NCBI RefSeq assembly: GCF_022581195.2
Contig: NC_061469.1
Coordinates: forward strand, 11,836,501-11,900,500
Direction: 5' to 3'
DNA length: 64,000 nucleotides
Source: Helicoverpa zea
Lineage: Eukaryota > Arthropoda > Insecta > Lepidoptera > Noctuidae
The notes under the pieces are model-generated. The model made no database searches. It was given only the letters and a program-made list of their open reading frames with translations, and was not told where the DNA came from. Made by a program: the position numbers and the translations under genes. Positions 35,175 through 46,985 of the stretch are shown one piece after another; position 1 is the stretch's first letter; each line of letters starts with the position of its first letter.

Positions 35175-36890
35175 AGTTGACTTAAATAACGTCATAAATT
35201 CAACAGCAACCCTCATTCTACATTATCTAAAACTACAAAATCACGTCTAACCTAAACCACATCTTACTGCCTTCAAACGAAACATTAAAGCAATCACTTG
35301 TCAGCCCCATTTTCCGTCAGCATCGTCAAATCCACAACAGTATTCCCCAATACAGCTGAACTGCTGAACATGCAAATACATGCAGTACATTTGCATGTGA
35401 ATCCTGCACTTTTCGGTCGGCTCGCCTCATTGGACGGACAATGGAAGCCTGTTTTGGGAGATATGACGAGTAGTGACTCGTGGGGTGTTGTGATCGGTAT
35501 GTGTTGTGATTGTAAGTTTCATGTTGAGAGGTTTCGGGGCGTTGAAAATGGGGGCTGTTATGTGAAACTCGTGTGTCTGTTTGGTGTGTTTATGTACACC
35601 AAGATTTCTATATTGAGAATTATTTTTAGTATTTGATATTTGAAACCATAAAGTAAAATATAGAAACAAGTAATAACATTATAAAGTATGGTTAGAAAAC
35701 CTTAATCCTTCTCCCTTTGTTCCAAAGTAGAGCTAAAAATGGTCATTAATCTCTGATTCTCAAGCTAACTTTTACTAACACATAGACATTTTGCTCTTTT
35801 ACCACTTACAACGATCAGCAAAGGACATTTTGCTCCCAAAGAAATAAACTCGCCCTGACATGACAGTTACTAACCCGTTCCATATTCAAATACAATTACT
35901 TTTCACCACTAGAGAAGCGCGCCAATATGAAACGAGTGCAGTTAACAATTTCTAGCAAAATCTATCTATCGGGCCCGAACTGCACTAACTGCATACAAAA
36001 CCTGGAAAAACCAATTTGTCGCTCACAAAGACCCGGTTTGTGTGTACCGAGGATTTGGCGAAATATTCGAAAAATACTGAAACCACGTAACTATCGTGCG
36101 CTTCCACCGGGTGCCTGTCTCTCGGACTTGAGGTTTATTTTGAGAACTTCGTAAGCCCATGTATTGTAGTATGTAATACAAGTTTTAATTTATGGGTTAC
36201 GTAACATGAATATATTGATATTCGGACGGCACTTTGAAGTCCTTAAGTAATTCACAAGCTTCGCAGCTTAGGTATAGTATTTATAGAATAGACATGACTG
36301 AAACTAAGAGTAATTTTATTCGTACTGGTACTGCGAGTTCTAATTTTTATGCCAAATACTGTCTCCTAATAAATAGTACTTTACTAGCTATATCTCATCA
36401 CGACCACGTAATTGTGACCTTTCAAACGATTTACGTACTTTAAAGGCTAGAACAGCAACGACCAACACATCATACGTTGTTTACTAGCGATGTCGGTTAG
36501 ATAAAACATATTATTTAGCCTCCCGTGGCTAAACAACAGTTAAAACGGTAATTAGCATGAAAATCACGTAGTCAGTGTCCAGTGCACGCAAAAATATGCG
36601 CACATTGTGCGCCGTGGTGCTGTCGTATCTGAATTTGTAATCTCTGATCTTTGGCCGATGATTAGGCTGTAGGAAGCATTTGCCTACACTTTGTTACAAT
36701 ATTTTAAAATTTTGTGGGCTTGTGTGAGAATTATAATATTTTGTGAATACGTGAGTTATATTAGCAAAATAAAACTCCACTTTAAATATAGTGATTAAAA
36801 ATTATTTTCCTTCACATCATGATCGACTAAGAATATAATTGAATAACCTACAAAATAATTATAATAGTAAAAAAATTAAAAAAAAACTTA

Positions 36891-36953
36891 GACGCGTCTA
36901 CGATTACACTTGCTACGCCGTAGCACTTGCTACAATTACGTAGCAGCGTAGCA
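36891..36953. repeat. Nested CTACG palindromes
   Basis: GACGCGTC, GCTACGCCGTAGC and GCTAC...GTAGC inverted pairs overlap within 63 bp and share words with 8018-8127. It may be a residue of the same short inverted-repeat element. Confidence 0.5.
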
Positions 36954-37110
36954 ATACAAAACCAATTGTAACATTATGTGCACACATTTATTGCCATGTC
37001 TACAAAAGAAAATACGTCTAAAACTCATATCTACTCTCTTGTTCCATCTAAAAACTCGTCCAGTCCTTTTATTAAACGCCATTATCATGTCACGTAGGAA
37101 CTATACGTTA

Positions 37111-37124
37111 GGCGCCCTCTACCG
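37111..37124 (-). promoter_or_regulatory. CTCF-like motif
   Basis: The minus strand reads CCGGTAGAGGGCGCC, one mismatch from the CCASYAGRKGGCGC consensus. Motif evidence only. Confidence 0.3.
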
Positions 37125-39770
37125 GACGCTTTATAAATAAGGGTGACCAGGGGAAAATTATATGGTGGGCGTGCAGCCCGCTCTTTGTTCTGTGAATATT
37201 AATATTAGAGTTACGTGGGGATGAAGAAAATTGGTTTATTGTCTCTGTGAGTGCAGCTGAGACTATTGTTGGAGTTTTGATAAATCCAAATTTTGCCGTC
37301 AAAAGGTTTCGAAAAATACTGCTAGTACGGTTTGTTAGGTCATTAAAACAACAGCCCGCACTACAAGGATGAAATTGTGTGATGAATTATTTCACATACA
37401 GTAGAATTTCATTCAATTTGAGTTGTTGTTATTCTTTCATTTTGACACCCATTAAATTATAAGAACTAGTAATTAAAACCCTTGAGTATGAATCACGCTT
37501 ACCATGAGGTATTATTTAATTAACATACTTTCCTATACAATACCAAACTTTCACAAACTAAAACTTTCCAAGTAAACATGTATCAAAAAACTTGCAAACA
37601 CCTCTTAAAGTTGGGGACACACTAAACTCCCTCACACACTTCACAGCGACCGTATTAAATTAGGCATTTAATGAATTCCGTGAAAATGTCGCCTCTGTGC
37701 ACTTGTATGTAAATTGTAAAGTATTCGGACTTGTCGAGCAAGGATTATGGAAATTTCTTACATGTATTGTTTATTGTTTTAGTGAAGGCTTGCAGTGGGG
37801 ACGATTGGACAAGTGTTGGCATTCTAGTGTAGTGTGGGTAGTTGTGAGCTTTTCATGTGCCTTTTATGTTAGTTGCTAGGATTTTTTATTATGAGTCGCT
37901 AAAAAAAGAACTGGCTCCTTATTTCTAATAACTATCATTCATGAATACATAATTGCTCTTCTAAATAGCATTTCTGAAAATGTAAATAAATACAATAAAG
38001 ACTTGTTGCCTTAAAAAGTTAACTATTATGCGTATTATACCAGACTATACACCAGCGACTATCTAATTAGTTCCTAAAATTCCACTACCTATAGACGCAC
38101 ACATATTATTGCTGTCCAACATTATTATTCATTTAGCAAAGTAAAACTATGCGCAAACAACTACAATATTTCTTAAATAAATCATCGTGAAGTTGCAATA
38201 ACACGATATACTAAGAACAGCAAGTTCCGACACGCAGAACAAATTACGTACCGCGGGTACTTGCAGCAACTTGGTCTATATGTTTACCTGTGTACGGCAC
38301 CTCGGTCCAACAACTAATATGAACACGAAAGTTTTTATACTAGAAAAAGTGTAGTAGGAAAACTATTTATCTGCTTATTTTGCGTTTTAAGTTACCTATA
38401 TGGTCTTACCACAAAAAAGAACAGTGTGTAAATGGACGTTAAACACATGATCATTAAGGAAAATTCGTTATACAACATTTTCTACAGGCGCACCGAACGA
38501 TTAAGTACAAATAGGAAAAACTGTTCATCTTATCATCTTTGATTGATTGTTTGATCGTTAAAAGTATTTTTGGTAGATCAAGGTAAACAGAACCATTTAA
38601 AACGGACTTTTGTAGGAATAGCAGGTACCTGTCCTATTTACTACGCCCTTCTTGGGCTCTCTTTTTTATATTCCTCGTATATAAATTATATAGTAGGTAT
38701 ACGTATGTTTCTATTCGTTTTCCTGCACGGAACTGTTGATTCTGACGCTCGCAACTTTGACACTACACTACACTTACACTTATGGAATAAATCACCTCTC
38801 GTTCCGGGAAATTGCTGACTTGTGCTAGAGCGATACGCTGTAGGGATGGGAAAAGTCGATAGTTAGTCGAAGTTCAAGTATTGTTCGAGATTTTTTGTTG
38901 CGCGATAAGATGTCTAGGTTTTCTTTTTGTTAAGTTCGAGTGTTTAAGTTAGGTAATGAGTTTGGATCTTTTTTTATAGGGAACTATATACCTAAAGACA
39001 AAAATGTTAAAAGATGAACTTAAGGTTTAAAAGTGAAATTGTTTGCAGAATTTCAAGTAAAGTAATTTTCTTACGAGCAGTTTCCAGAGGAAAAATACAA
39101 TTGCGACCGAAGCGATAAAATTGTTATCAAAACAAATCTTAAAGACAGACAAGTAGAAGTTATATGAACAATGTCTTCACAATTCTATCGATACTATCCC
39201 CTCACTATGACACTCCCGCTGCGTCATGTAATTTCCGCGGCGCGCTCGAAGGCGGACGAATGCGTTGTCAAACTCTAACGCTAACTGGAGATTAGGACAA
39301 AACTGCAATGTGCAACCGAACCCTGATGAATGTTATGACTCGTCTAACTAATGCTAGCTGCATTGTGGATTTGTGTTGGAGGATTGCTTTATTTGTAGGT
39401 GTTTTGATCGTTTAGGATAATTTTTGGAATGTTTCTAATTTACATGTATTATTTTGTTACTTATTGTTAATATCAATATAGAATGTTTATTTATGTAGAT
39501 ATGTTTTTTACAAAAAATACACACATCGCACCTATTTATTGATTGCAACGAGCCAACGTGAATTAAAATCTCTCAACCCATAGAATGTTACACAAGAATA
39601 AAACCTTTCTGAATTTCAATATTTTTTACAGGGTGTTGGTTATTTAAGAAATTGAGTTAGTATAACTTGCCATAATATTAAACCAGAACGTGTACACTAT
39701 CTTTATTAAACGAATTACACCCCGTATCTAACTTCCTGAACTCGCTGACTACAGATTTCACAATGCACTA

Positions 39771-39867
39771 ACTGCGCGCGGTGCAACCCACCGTCAGTGC
39801 ATAGCTTGTCATTGTAACGAGGTGTTGTGAGGGGATCGGGTTACTGAGGAGCCACTCATGTCAATCT
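39771..39867 (+). repeat. Local duplication, unit 1
   Basis: ACTGCGCGCGGTGCAACCC...GTCAGTGCATAGCTTGTCAT...TGAGGGGATCGGGTTACTGA...GTCAAT is repeated in the same orientation 458 bp downstream, with about one difference in six bases and a small gap. The interval between is unrelated AT-rich DNA. Confidence 0.85.
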
Positions 39868-40228
39868 AATCTGTGGGATATGTAACACAGCTATCCTAAA
39901 GTATTTTGCTTAGAATGCTTTCAAACTAGCGGATTATGCAATCGGTATAGGAATAGGGGACATATTTGACAAAACAATTGCCAGTAGCTTTGTGCGAGCG
40001 ATAATTTCAGAGTACGACACACGACAAATATCAATTATGCCGCGCTAGATTAAGCCGAGAGAATACACGGAAAAATCTATTACTGTGAGTGTGCTGTTTT
40101 TCGTGCCACAATGTTGTCTAAAACTTTACTCGATGTTTATAATAAACATTAGAAATTCCACCGCATCATGTAATTTCTTCAACATAAGTATTTGCCTACA
40201 GATCCGGTGTGAGTAGAAATTTACACAA

Positions 40229-40329
40229 ACTGCTCGTGGTGTAACCCGCCCGCGCCGTCAGTGCATAGCTTGTCATTGTTTCGAGGCGTTATGAGGGGAT
40301 CCGGTTACTGAAGAGATACTCGTGTCAAT
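40229..40329 (+). repeat. Local duplication, unit 2
   Basis: Counterpart of 39,771-39,867, keeping GTCAGTGCATAGCTTGTCAT exactly and TGAGGGGATCCGGTTACTGA. It may be a duplicated segment or two copies of an unknown dispersed repeat. Confidence 0.85.
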
Positions 40330-40463
40330 GTAAACTGTAGTGGATTTGTAGTAGGTATCATATCACATTCTATCGAATACTGTAACACTTCAATTAGGTA
40401 CTCATTATGTTATTTTTTAAAGGGAATCATCAAATGATTCTCCTGCTGTGAAACAGATACATT

Positions 40464-40489
40464 GGTTAGGTTAGTTTAGGTTAGGTTAG
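40464..40489 (+). repeat. Degenerate interstitial TTAGG tract
   Basis: GGTTAGGTTAG then TTTAGGTTAGGTTAG holds four exact TTAGG units, with interruptions. TTAGG is the insect telomere repeat. The tract is too short and impure to be a telomere; it could come from break repair or chance. Confidence 0.7.
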
Positions 40490-43400
40490 AGTCGAAAATT
40501 AATTAATTTTCACATACTTACGTATGCATCATCTACCTTATTCTCCTTATATTTTAACCTTGTATACTATTAAGCGTGCATCAGCAATCCCAATACAATA
40601 CAATACAAGAGGATTCTATAAATTGTTCTGTGAAAGTTCCTCGCTAAGATATACTTCGACATGTCCAGGATTTATAGCCTATTAGGCTAAGTTGAAGTTA
40701 CAGTACACAGCTTTACTTAGCTAAAAGCCAGCGGTTTATGAGGATTAGAAAACTTTTCAAATATTTATTAGGATTAGAATCTGCGAAAATATATCGGAAA
40801 TAATAAAATGCTCTGCGGTTTTACTGGGTTCCTGGATGATGTAAGTTGAGATGGGATTATGAATAGCGCTGTTCAAATACTTTTTTAGCTTTTTTCTGTT
40901 TTAATGTAACTAAGCTTTTGGTGGTTTTCCTGTTTGTTTTATGTACTTGACCATTGCAATACATATGTTTTACAAATAAACTTTAAATATAATGTATTTA
41001 CAATTTCACAAAGTGAGTGAGGAGAGATAACTGCTACCTCATGCTAGTAAAACCACTATAATATAGTAGGATTTAAAATAAGCTAATTAACTTATAATCC
41101 AACATATCTACTTACAGCTGCTAATGGAAATAATAAAACGCCGCGGAAATCTTCTTCAATTTGATTTAAATCTTCGGCAGTCATCTCAAACTCATTCAAA
41201 TTCAACAGAATTGACTGTAAGCATACTGCAAGTACGAGTAAGCCATAAAATCAGCTTAAACATTTAACGATGCCCCATCTTCGGCGTCATCCCTAAACCC
41301 ATTTGATAACCTTATTTAAACAAACATTACATCGCCGTAAAACTTTATGACCTGCTCCAAAAATACTTAAAAGAACAATAAAACATATCGAGTTAAGATC
41401 GCTATCTATTGCTTGCTAGATATAAGATCAGCAATAAATATCGTGAACACGGCAAGCGATGCAAGTCTCTTCAAGCTATATGGTCGATTCTAAAATGGTC
41501 TTGTTTGCTCGTGATCGCGAGGGACCGTAGCTACCTGTTAAGGTGGCCATAACAATAAAACATGGGGACTGTCCCGATAACTGGCGCAGAAGAGATGTAT
41601 GTGTAGTGTGACCAAGCAATCACTTTTGTTAGGATAATGTTGTGGGGCAATTGTAGCTTGTGTAAGATGCTGATTAATGATTAATTCTTAGAATGTGTTA
41701 ATAGATTGCGTGGCCGGACAAATCCCTATTCCGGTTAGAAACTGCAATGTAGACTAGTAACTACTTTAAACTTACCTTTTAACTAAAAACAGACACAAAG
41801 TAACCTCAAAGTAAAAAATTCTCAAAATCAAAATTTAAACACACGGCAGCAGCGCAACGAGACCAGCACACAAATGCCTGAAAGATGCGAGGATCACAGG
41901 CGAATGCCTTTTGTACACATTTACTTGCATTTAAAAGCACATCTGAATCGTATCCGAATTAACATAAAACCCAGAGGGCGATAAAAGTACACAGTAGACT
42001 TCGCTACATTCTGTACATAGAGCAGGGCTGTCTAACACTTTTTAGGTGGATTATTATAGAAAAAAATCAAGTGCTCCTTTCTATGAAGAAATTCTATCTT
42101 ATCGTTACACTGGTTTCAATGCTTATGCGTCTTAAAAAGAATGAAAATTATTATTTCACAGTATTGTTAATATATAAGCGTGTAATATTGTTTCACGCTT
42201 TTTGAGCTATTCAAAACGATAACTATACAAATAAGCCGTATCTGTTTTTGGTTGACAACTTATCAATACTCCAAATAAATTGTTCTTGTCAATATTTCAG
42301 CTCGACAAAAAGCGAAATAGTAATAAAAACCGTCATACTTCGATGTCACAGTGTCTCGCGTGGCTATGAGAAGGGTTAGGCCTGGGCGGAATCTGCACAA
42401 TATTGCACGCCAGTTAATCGAATGTCACTCACTTATAAAGTTTCAGCTGTGATATAGCACCAACTGCTTCTGTCTAGGCTTGACAGGTCACGGGTTATTC
42501 TCTACAGATTTGATTTTGGGTCATAGAGATGAAAATATTTTGTGCTGTTTTTTCGTGGTTTTATCTGGGTCTGTAGGGAACTACTCCTTGCAACCGAATA
42601 AAAACAGTTCACAACTGTCTCAATTTTATCACAATGTGTTCAACCGATTTTTTGAAAAAGGTTAGCAAAAAAAAATCTATTAGTAAGTATTTTATAAGGT
42701 AATGAAGACTACAAAAATTGGTTTATATTTTTTCCTCGTGATTGACAACCCTGTCCATTTTTACGGTTGCAATATCGTTTATATACAGGATGATGAGCGG
42801 GGCCTCGCAACTCAATTAGCTAATGAAAACGTGCTGTTTTGATCAACTTAAACGTAGTCTTGACTAGCGGCGCTTTTTGCTTTATTTTTTATGTTTTACT
42901 TTCTTCATAACTTGCTTTTGAAAACGTTCGAATATTTAAGAAATGTTATGTACAGCTTCATTGGGGAGAACTCACCCTATTATAAGATGAAGCAACGAAT
43001 AAGGAATTTATGATGTTATAATTATTTGGCACTAGAATTAATATTAAACCTAAATCCAAGGCTTTTTCTTGTCTTGTCTTTTGTAATCGACTCACGTCTT
43101 AATCCATGCTGCATAATATGTAACAGGTAAACATAATAATTGATTTGATGTTCATGTAAAGCCCGTCTATAGATAAATAAAACTAGGTTTTCTCTCAAAA
43201 AACTAGGTACGTATCTCTTCAAAGTGAAATAGAATTTTCCCGGACCGGAACTACTTACAAGTAAAGCAATTTACAGCACTTAGATACAAACCGATACACC
43301 GGCGTCTCGAGCCTCGATGCCTGATTGGATGGCTAATCAGTACCCGGGCAACTGCTTGCTTTGTTCCATCGCTTTCTTACTTAATCCATTACTTAGATAT

Positions 43401-44350
43401 TATGTTTTGGAGAAAAAGTCGGCCTTAAGAGTTGGGGAGTCGGGTATATGTGAGCCTTTTTTGAAAGGATTTGTTGATTATTTTGGGAGTGGTGTTTGAA
43501 CACTGAAAGGTTTATTTTCAGGTTTTATTTTTGTATGTTTGTATGGTGTTAGAATGTAATCGCATCAAGCTAAAAGCAAACAGAAATAATTGAATGAATT
43601 TGTGTATTTTATTTTATTAATCTCCCAAAATAGAGTGCTTATTTAACACACGTTTTACACAGTTCAGTAATATTTGATATTAATTAACAGTTCACACTAG
43701 AGGTATTACAAAAACCTATCAAATCTGGTGCGCGATGTTAATTCCGTTGCTCTGATTAATATAATTGTTGCGGAACATTATTGGACATTTAAAACTTTGT
43801 TGTGAACTCATTATTGTATTGATTTATTTTGTGGTAGCACTAAAATGTTGTTGTGTTGTATGGCAGTATCCAATGAACGCTATATTTAAAACACCCTTTT
43901 TTTTAAGAACAAGACAGACACTATTTCTTACCGAGTATGGAAATGGTAAAATATTATTTTGGTGCTATTTTTGAGAGACTACAAAAAGGACGTTAGAAAT
44001 AAATAAGAACAAACACAGCATTTAATCCGTATATTCAAAAAAACTCCAAAAAAGGGTTCCCAATTTATTTCTACAAAATTGCTGTTTAAACGCAATCCAG
44101 ACACAGGGTCCGGATACCTGTTCCCAAAAAAACGTATCGAATAAATTTTTCATCGGCTCACCAATATATAAGAGAGGACTTGGTACCCAGCGGAAGGTTG
44201 GCGGGTCCCCCGACGGATTTGCATAGCCTTTCTTTTTGCGAAAGCACTGAAATCGCGGATACCTTTTGGGATTAGGGATTTTGTACCGATAAATGGAAGT
44301 TGAAAATGATATTCGATGAAATTGCGTATGATTATATTTTATGTATTGAT
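40490..44350. other. Noncoding stretch
   Basis: No gene or confident repeat. On the minus strand near 41,770 a TTTTTAG acceptor-like site lies 7 nt from GTAAGT, judged too weak to list as an exon. Confidence 0.5.
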
Positions 44351-44367
44351 TTATGTGTTTATTTATG

Positions 44368-44760
44368 TATTGTGGTGTGTCGTGGTGGCCTAGTGGGCAA
44401 AGAACCAACCTCTCGAGTATGAGGGCGCGGGTTCGATTCCAGGTCAGGTAAGTACCAATGCAACTTTTCTAAGTTTGTATGTACTTTCTAAGTATATCTT
44501 AGACACCAATGACTGTGTTTCGGATGGCACGTTAAACTGTAGGTCCCGGCTGTCATAGAACATCCTTGGCAGTCGTTACGGGTAGTCAGAAGCCAGTAAG
44601 TCTGACACCAGTCTAACCAAGGGGTATTGGGTTGCCCGGGTAACTGGGTTGAGGAGGTCAGGCAGGGCAGTCGCTCCTTGTAAAGCACTAGTACTCAGCT
44701 ACATCCGTTTAGACTGGAAGCCGACCCCAACATAGTTTGGGAAAAAGGCTCGGAGGATGA
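44368..44760 (+). mobile_element. SINE family 1, copy C, full length
   Basis: Flanked by a perfect 17-bp duplication, TTATGTGTTTATTTATG, at 44,351-44,367 and 44,761-44,777. It has the tRNA-like head with A box TGGCCTAGTGG (44,386-44,396) and B box GGTTCGATTCC (44,430-44,440), the family body and a short GGATGA tail. An 11-base extension precedes the head. Relative to copy B, one C-to-T change after the head creates CAGGTAAGT (44,446-44,454), a perfect 5' splice-site consensus. The exact duplication suggests a young insertion. Confidence 0.96.
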
Positions 44761-45312
44761 TTATGTGTTTATTTATGACGGAGAGGGTTGCCGAGAAAGT
44801 AGATGTGTGTTTATGTACATACTTGTGATCTCGGGTCAAGTTGTGTTATTGATGTATGAATATTATTATATGCTGTTGATATCTAGGGATTTATTTGAGC
44901 GTTTGGTATTCCGAAAAACTCCAGTAAATGTTGAAAAAAAAAATATTGAACACGTCTCGGCCGCAGTTAATTTATATCTTTGGTACTCAATTATTAAATT
45001 AATTACAAATACACTGATTGATATAATGCGTAAAAATTGCACTTTTCAAATAAATGACCTTGGAATTAAAATTACAACAACAGACATTGATACAAAGGTG
45101 ACTGTTAGAAATATATTCGCGTCACCATACTCTCGCCATCACTAAGCCTTCGCCATGGCTAACCTCAGTACAAAGGCTTCTTACATCAATAAAAATGACT
45201 AATGATAGGCTGAACGAGTTATAAAGACATTTACACTATACGATAAGATTTAAAATCTTCATACTCAATTGTGTTCCGGGAAACACTTAGTGAAAGTGTA
45301 GAATGAAATTAA

Positions 45313-45373
45313 TACTGTTTTTTTTTTCTTTTCAGGTATGGCTTCACACATAGTTGTCTTCTTTATCGTAAGT
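45313..45373 (+). other. Candidate recursive splice site or 32-nt microexon
   Basis: A very strong acceptor (a run of 11 T, then CTTTTCAG, ending at 45,335) abuts GTATGG, and a perfect GTAAGT begins at 45,368. Two readings are possible. As a ratchet point, the CAG/GTATGG junction would regenerate a donor. As a microexon (45,336-45,367), it carries an ATG at 45,338 encoding MASHIVVFFI, a signal-peptide-like start with a phase-0 donor. It has the same arrangement and strand as the site at 29,191. Confidence 0.45.
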
Positions 45374-45440
45374 TAAGGCTGTGACACATTTTTGTAACAT
45401 GTAACAAAGAGGACGTATTTTTAAATAACTGATTTAAATA

Positions 45441-45584
45441 TTTGGAATAATAACATTTTACCATTTTGTGTCATTATTCCAAATACACAAAATTACAACA
45501 TTATGCACAAAATATACAAAATAAAATGGTAAATAAATAAATAAAATGGTCATAACCATTTTGCGTAATGGTAATAACCATTTT
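45441..45584. repeat. Inverted ACCATTTT / AAAATGGT cluster
   Basis: TTTGGAATAATAACA and TGTCATTATTCCAAA form an inverted repeat (45,441-45,483) around ACCATTTT (45,460-45,467). AAAATGGT then occurs at 45,523 and 45,543, and ACCATTTT at 45,555 and 45,577, giving a further inverted set around ATGGTCATAACCAT. Confidence 0.7.
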
Positions 45585-46814
45585 GTCCATAATAATCTTA
45601 AAAATGTAGAAGTTCATAATTGCTTTTGTTGCAAAACTTAAAATATTTATTACATAAGTTTGAATACCTTTTTATAACATTTGCATAATCGTATCGTAAT
45701 CGGATCGTACACTATAAAACAACCCTATGTCACTTCGTCTTACGGCAGTGGTGTAAGTGAGTTTCTATGTAATGACCAGCCATAGGCTTTTTATAGACCA
45801 CTGGACAATAAAGGAATTATATAAAGGGTTGCGACCTTCGCGGTAATGCTAGTGTTCGTGGGTTCACGCCTTTTTTAATGTATTTCTATAACAATAGGGT
45901 TACGAGAGTAAGGCTGGCATATAAATCTGAAATGAAAAATTATTGTTAGTTTTTATTTATGAGCGTACTTACATTACATAAAATTCTTCAGTTTTAGTTT
46001 CTCAGCTATAATAGAGTACCATGTGAATTTGGTATCTAACTTTAACAAAGATAAACAACAGTGTCCCTTTTATTTCTCATAACCAAATCAATATATTCAT
46101 TTTCATATACTTTTTATCGCATCGAGAACAGACTTCAATCTACCAGTAGCTTTGAAATGTCAGCGAGCGGATCATATTCACGAGTTATGACTTACGATGC
46201 GAACAACATCGCCACGCAATATTACACTTTATTTTTATAAAAATATAGTTCGAAATTCATTAACCCTCCCATTCAAATTATATCAACCCGATATTTGACA
46301 CAGTAACTCAATTTTACGCGGTTTGCAACCTTAAATCTTGCGCAATTGAGTGGAAAATCCATTGTGGTATTTTGTCCTGTATGTATATACGTCGATGTAT
46401 GAACAATGTAGGGACATTTTACAGTTCAAAGTTAATCTTGTATGTTTGTTTGTGTTACGAATGGGTGTTTAGCGGATTACAGGCAACATGTTTTATTAAG
46501 GGTTGAATCTATGTTCAATGTGTTTGCATTGTTTTTCGTGGTATTTTTAAAATCCTTTGTTTTGTTGTATTATTTAAGGATAATCCGTTTGACAGTGTTG
46601 ACAGGAATTGTATGAGTTTAAGTGGATTTGATGTGTTGTATTTATGGGTATTCGAATGATAAAAAATCTCGTATTTTTCAACACAAAAATGTCTTTATTT
46701 TGGGGAAAAGCACTGTAAATTCAGGTTAGCGATGCAGAACTTTTTGAGTGCCCAAGTCACATCGAGTTGAAACAGGAAGGCAAGTTGATACCAACATTAT
46801 TAAAAGATAACCAG

Positions 46815-46985
46815 TCAAGTGCGAGCCCGACTCAGTTTCCGTAAAAAAAATATCCAAAAAGTTGGCTTTTATTTGGTTAGTTTTGTATGGGAGCAATTAA
46901 TTTTATCCTACTTTTCAGAATTTGATAGTTTGACTGACTGGCAAAGTCTTAGTTCGAACCTTTAAGTACAGAACTCTGAACATAA
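46815..46985 (+). mobile_element. Diverged copy of the GTTCCGTACC/CTTGGCCGG repeat
   Basis: The start CCAGTCAAGTGCGAGCCCGAC matches the CCGGCCAAGTGCGAGTCGGAC end of the repeat at 13,077-13,402. The segment runs through TGTATGGGAGC to TTAAGTACAGAACTCTGAA, a decayed form of the GGGTACGGAACCC end. It is in the opposite plus-strand direction to the 13 kb copy. Confidence 0.65.

Larger units (their letters stand above)
35184..39770. other. Noncoding stretch
   Basis: AT-rich DNA with a palindromic CTACG patch and a CTCF-like motif (listed separately). A 112-codon plus-strand frame at 35,298-35,636 overlaps an 80-codon minus-strand frame, and neither resembles a known protein. Confidence 0.5.
44778..46814. 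other. Noncoding stretch with candidate splice site and ACCATTTT cluster
   Basis: Mostly AT-rich. Contains the splice-like site at 45,313-45,373 and the inverted ACCATTTT words at 45,441-45,584, both listed separately. The 126-codon plus-strand frame at 44,765-45,145 starts at the SINE junction and has no recognisable domain. Confidence 0.5.

Noticed and set aside
35298..35669. Overlapping 112-codon plus and 80-codon minus frames
   Set aside because: Mutually overlapping on opposite strands with no domain in either.
41755..41800. Minus-strand 7-nt microexon between TTTTTAG and GTAAGT
   Set aside because: Too short to judge and isolated; such pairs arise by chance in AT-rich DNA.
44765..45145. 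126-codon plus-strand frame after the SINE
   Set aside because: It begins at the SINE target duplication and has no family resemblance. An exon would need an acceptor that is not there.
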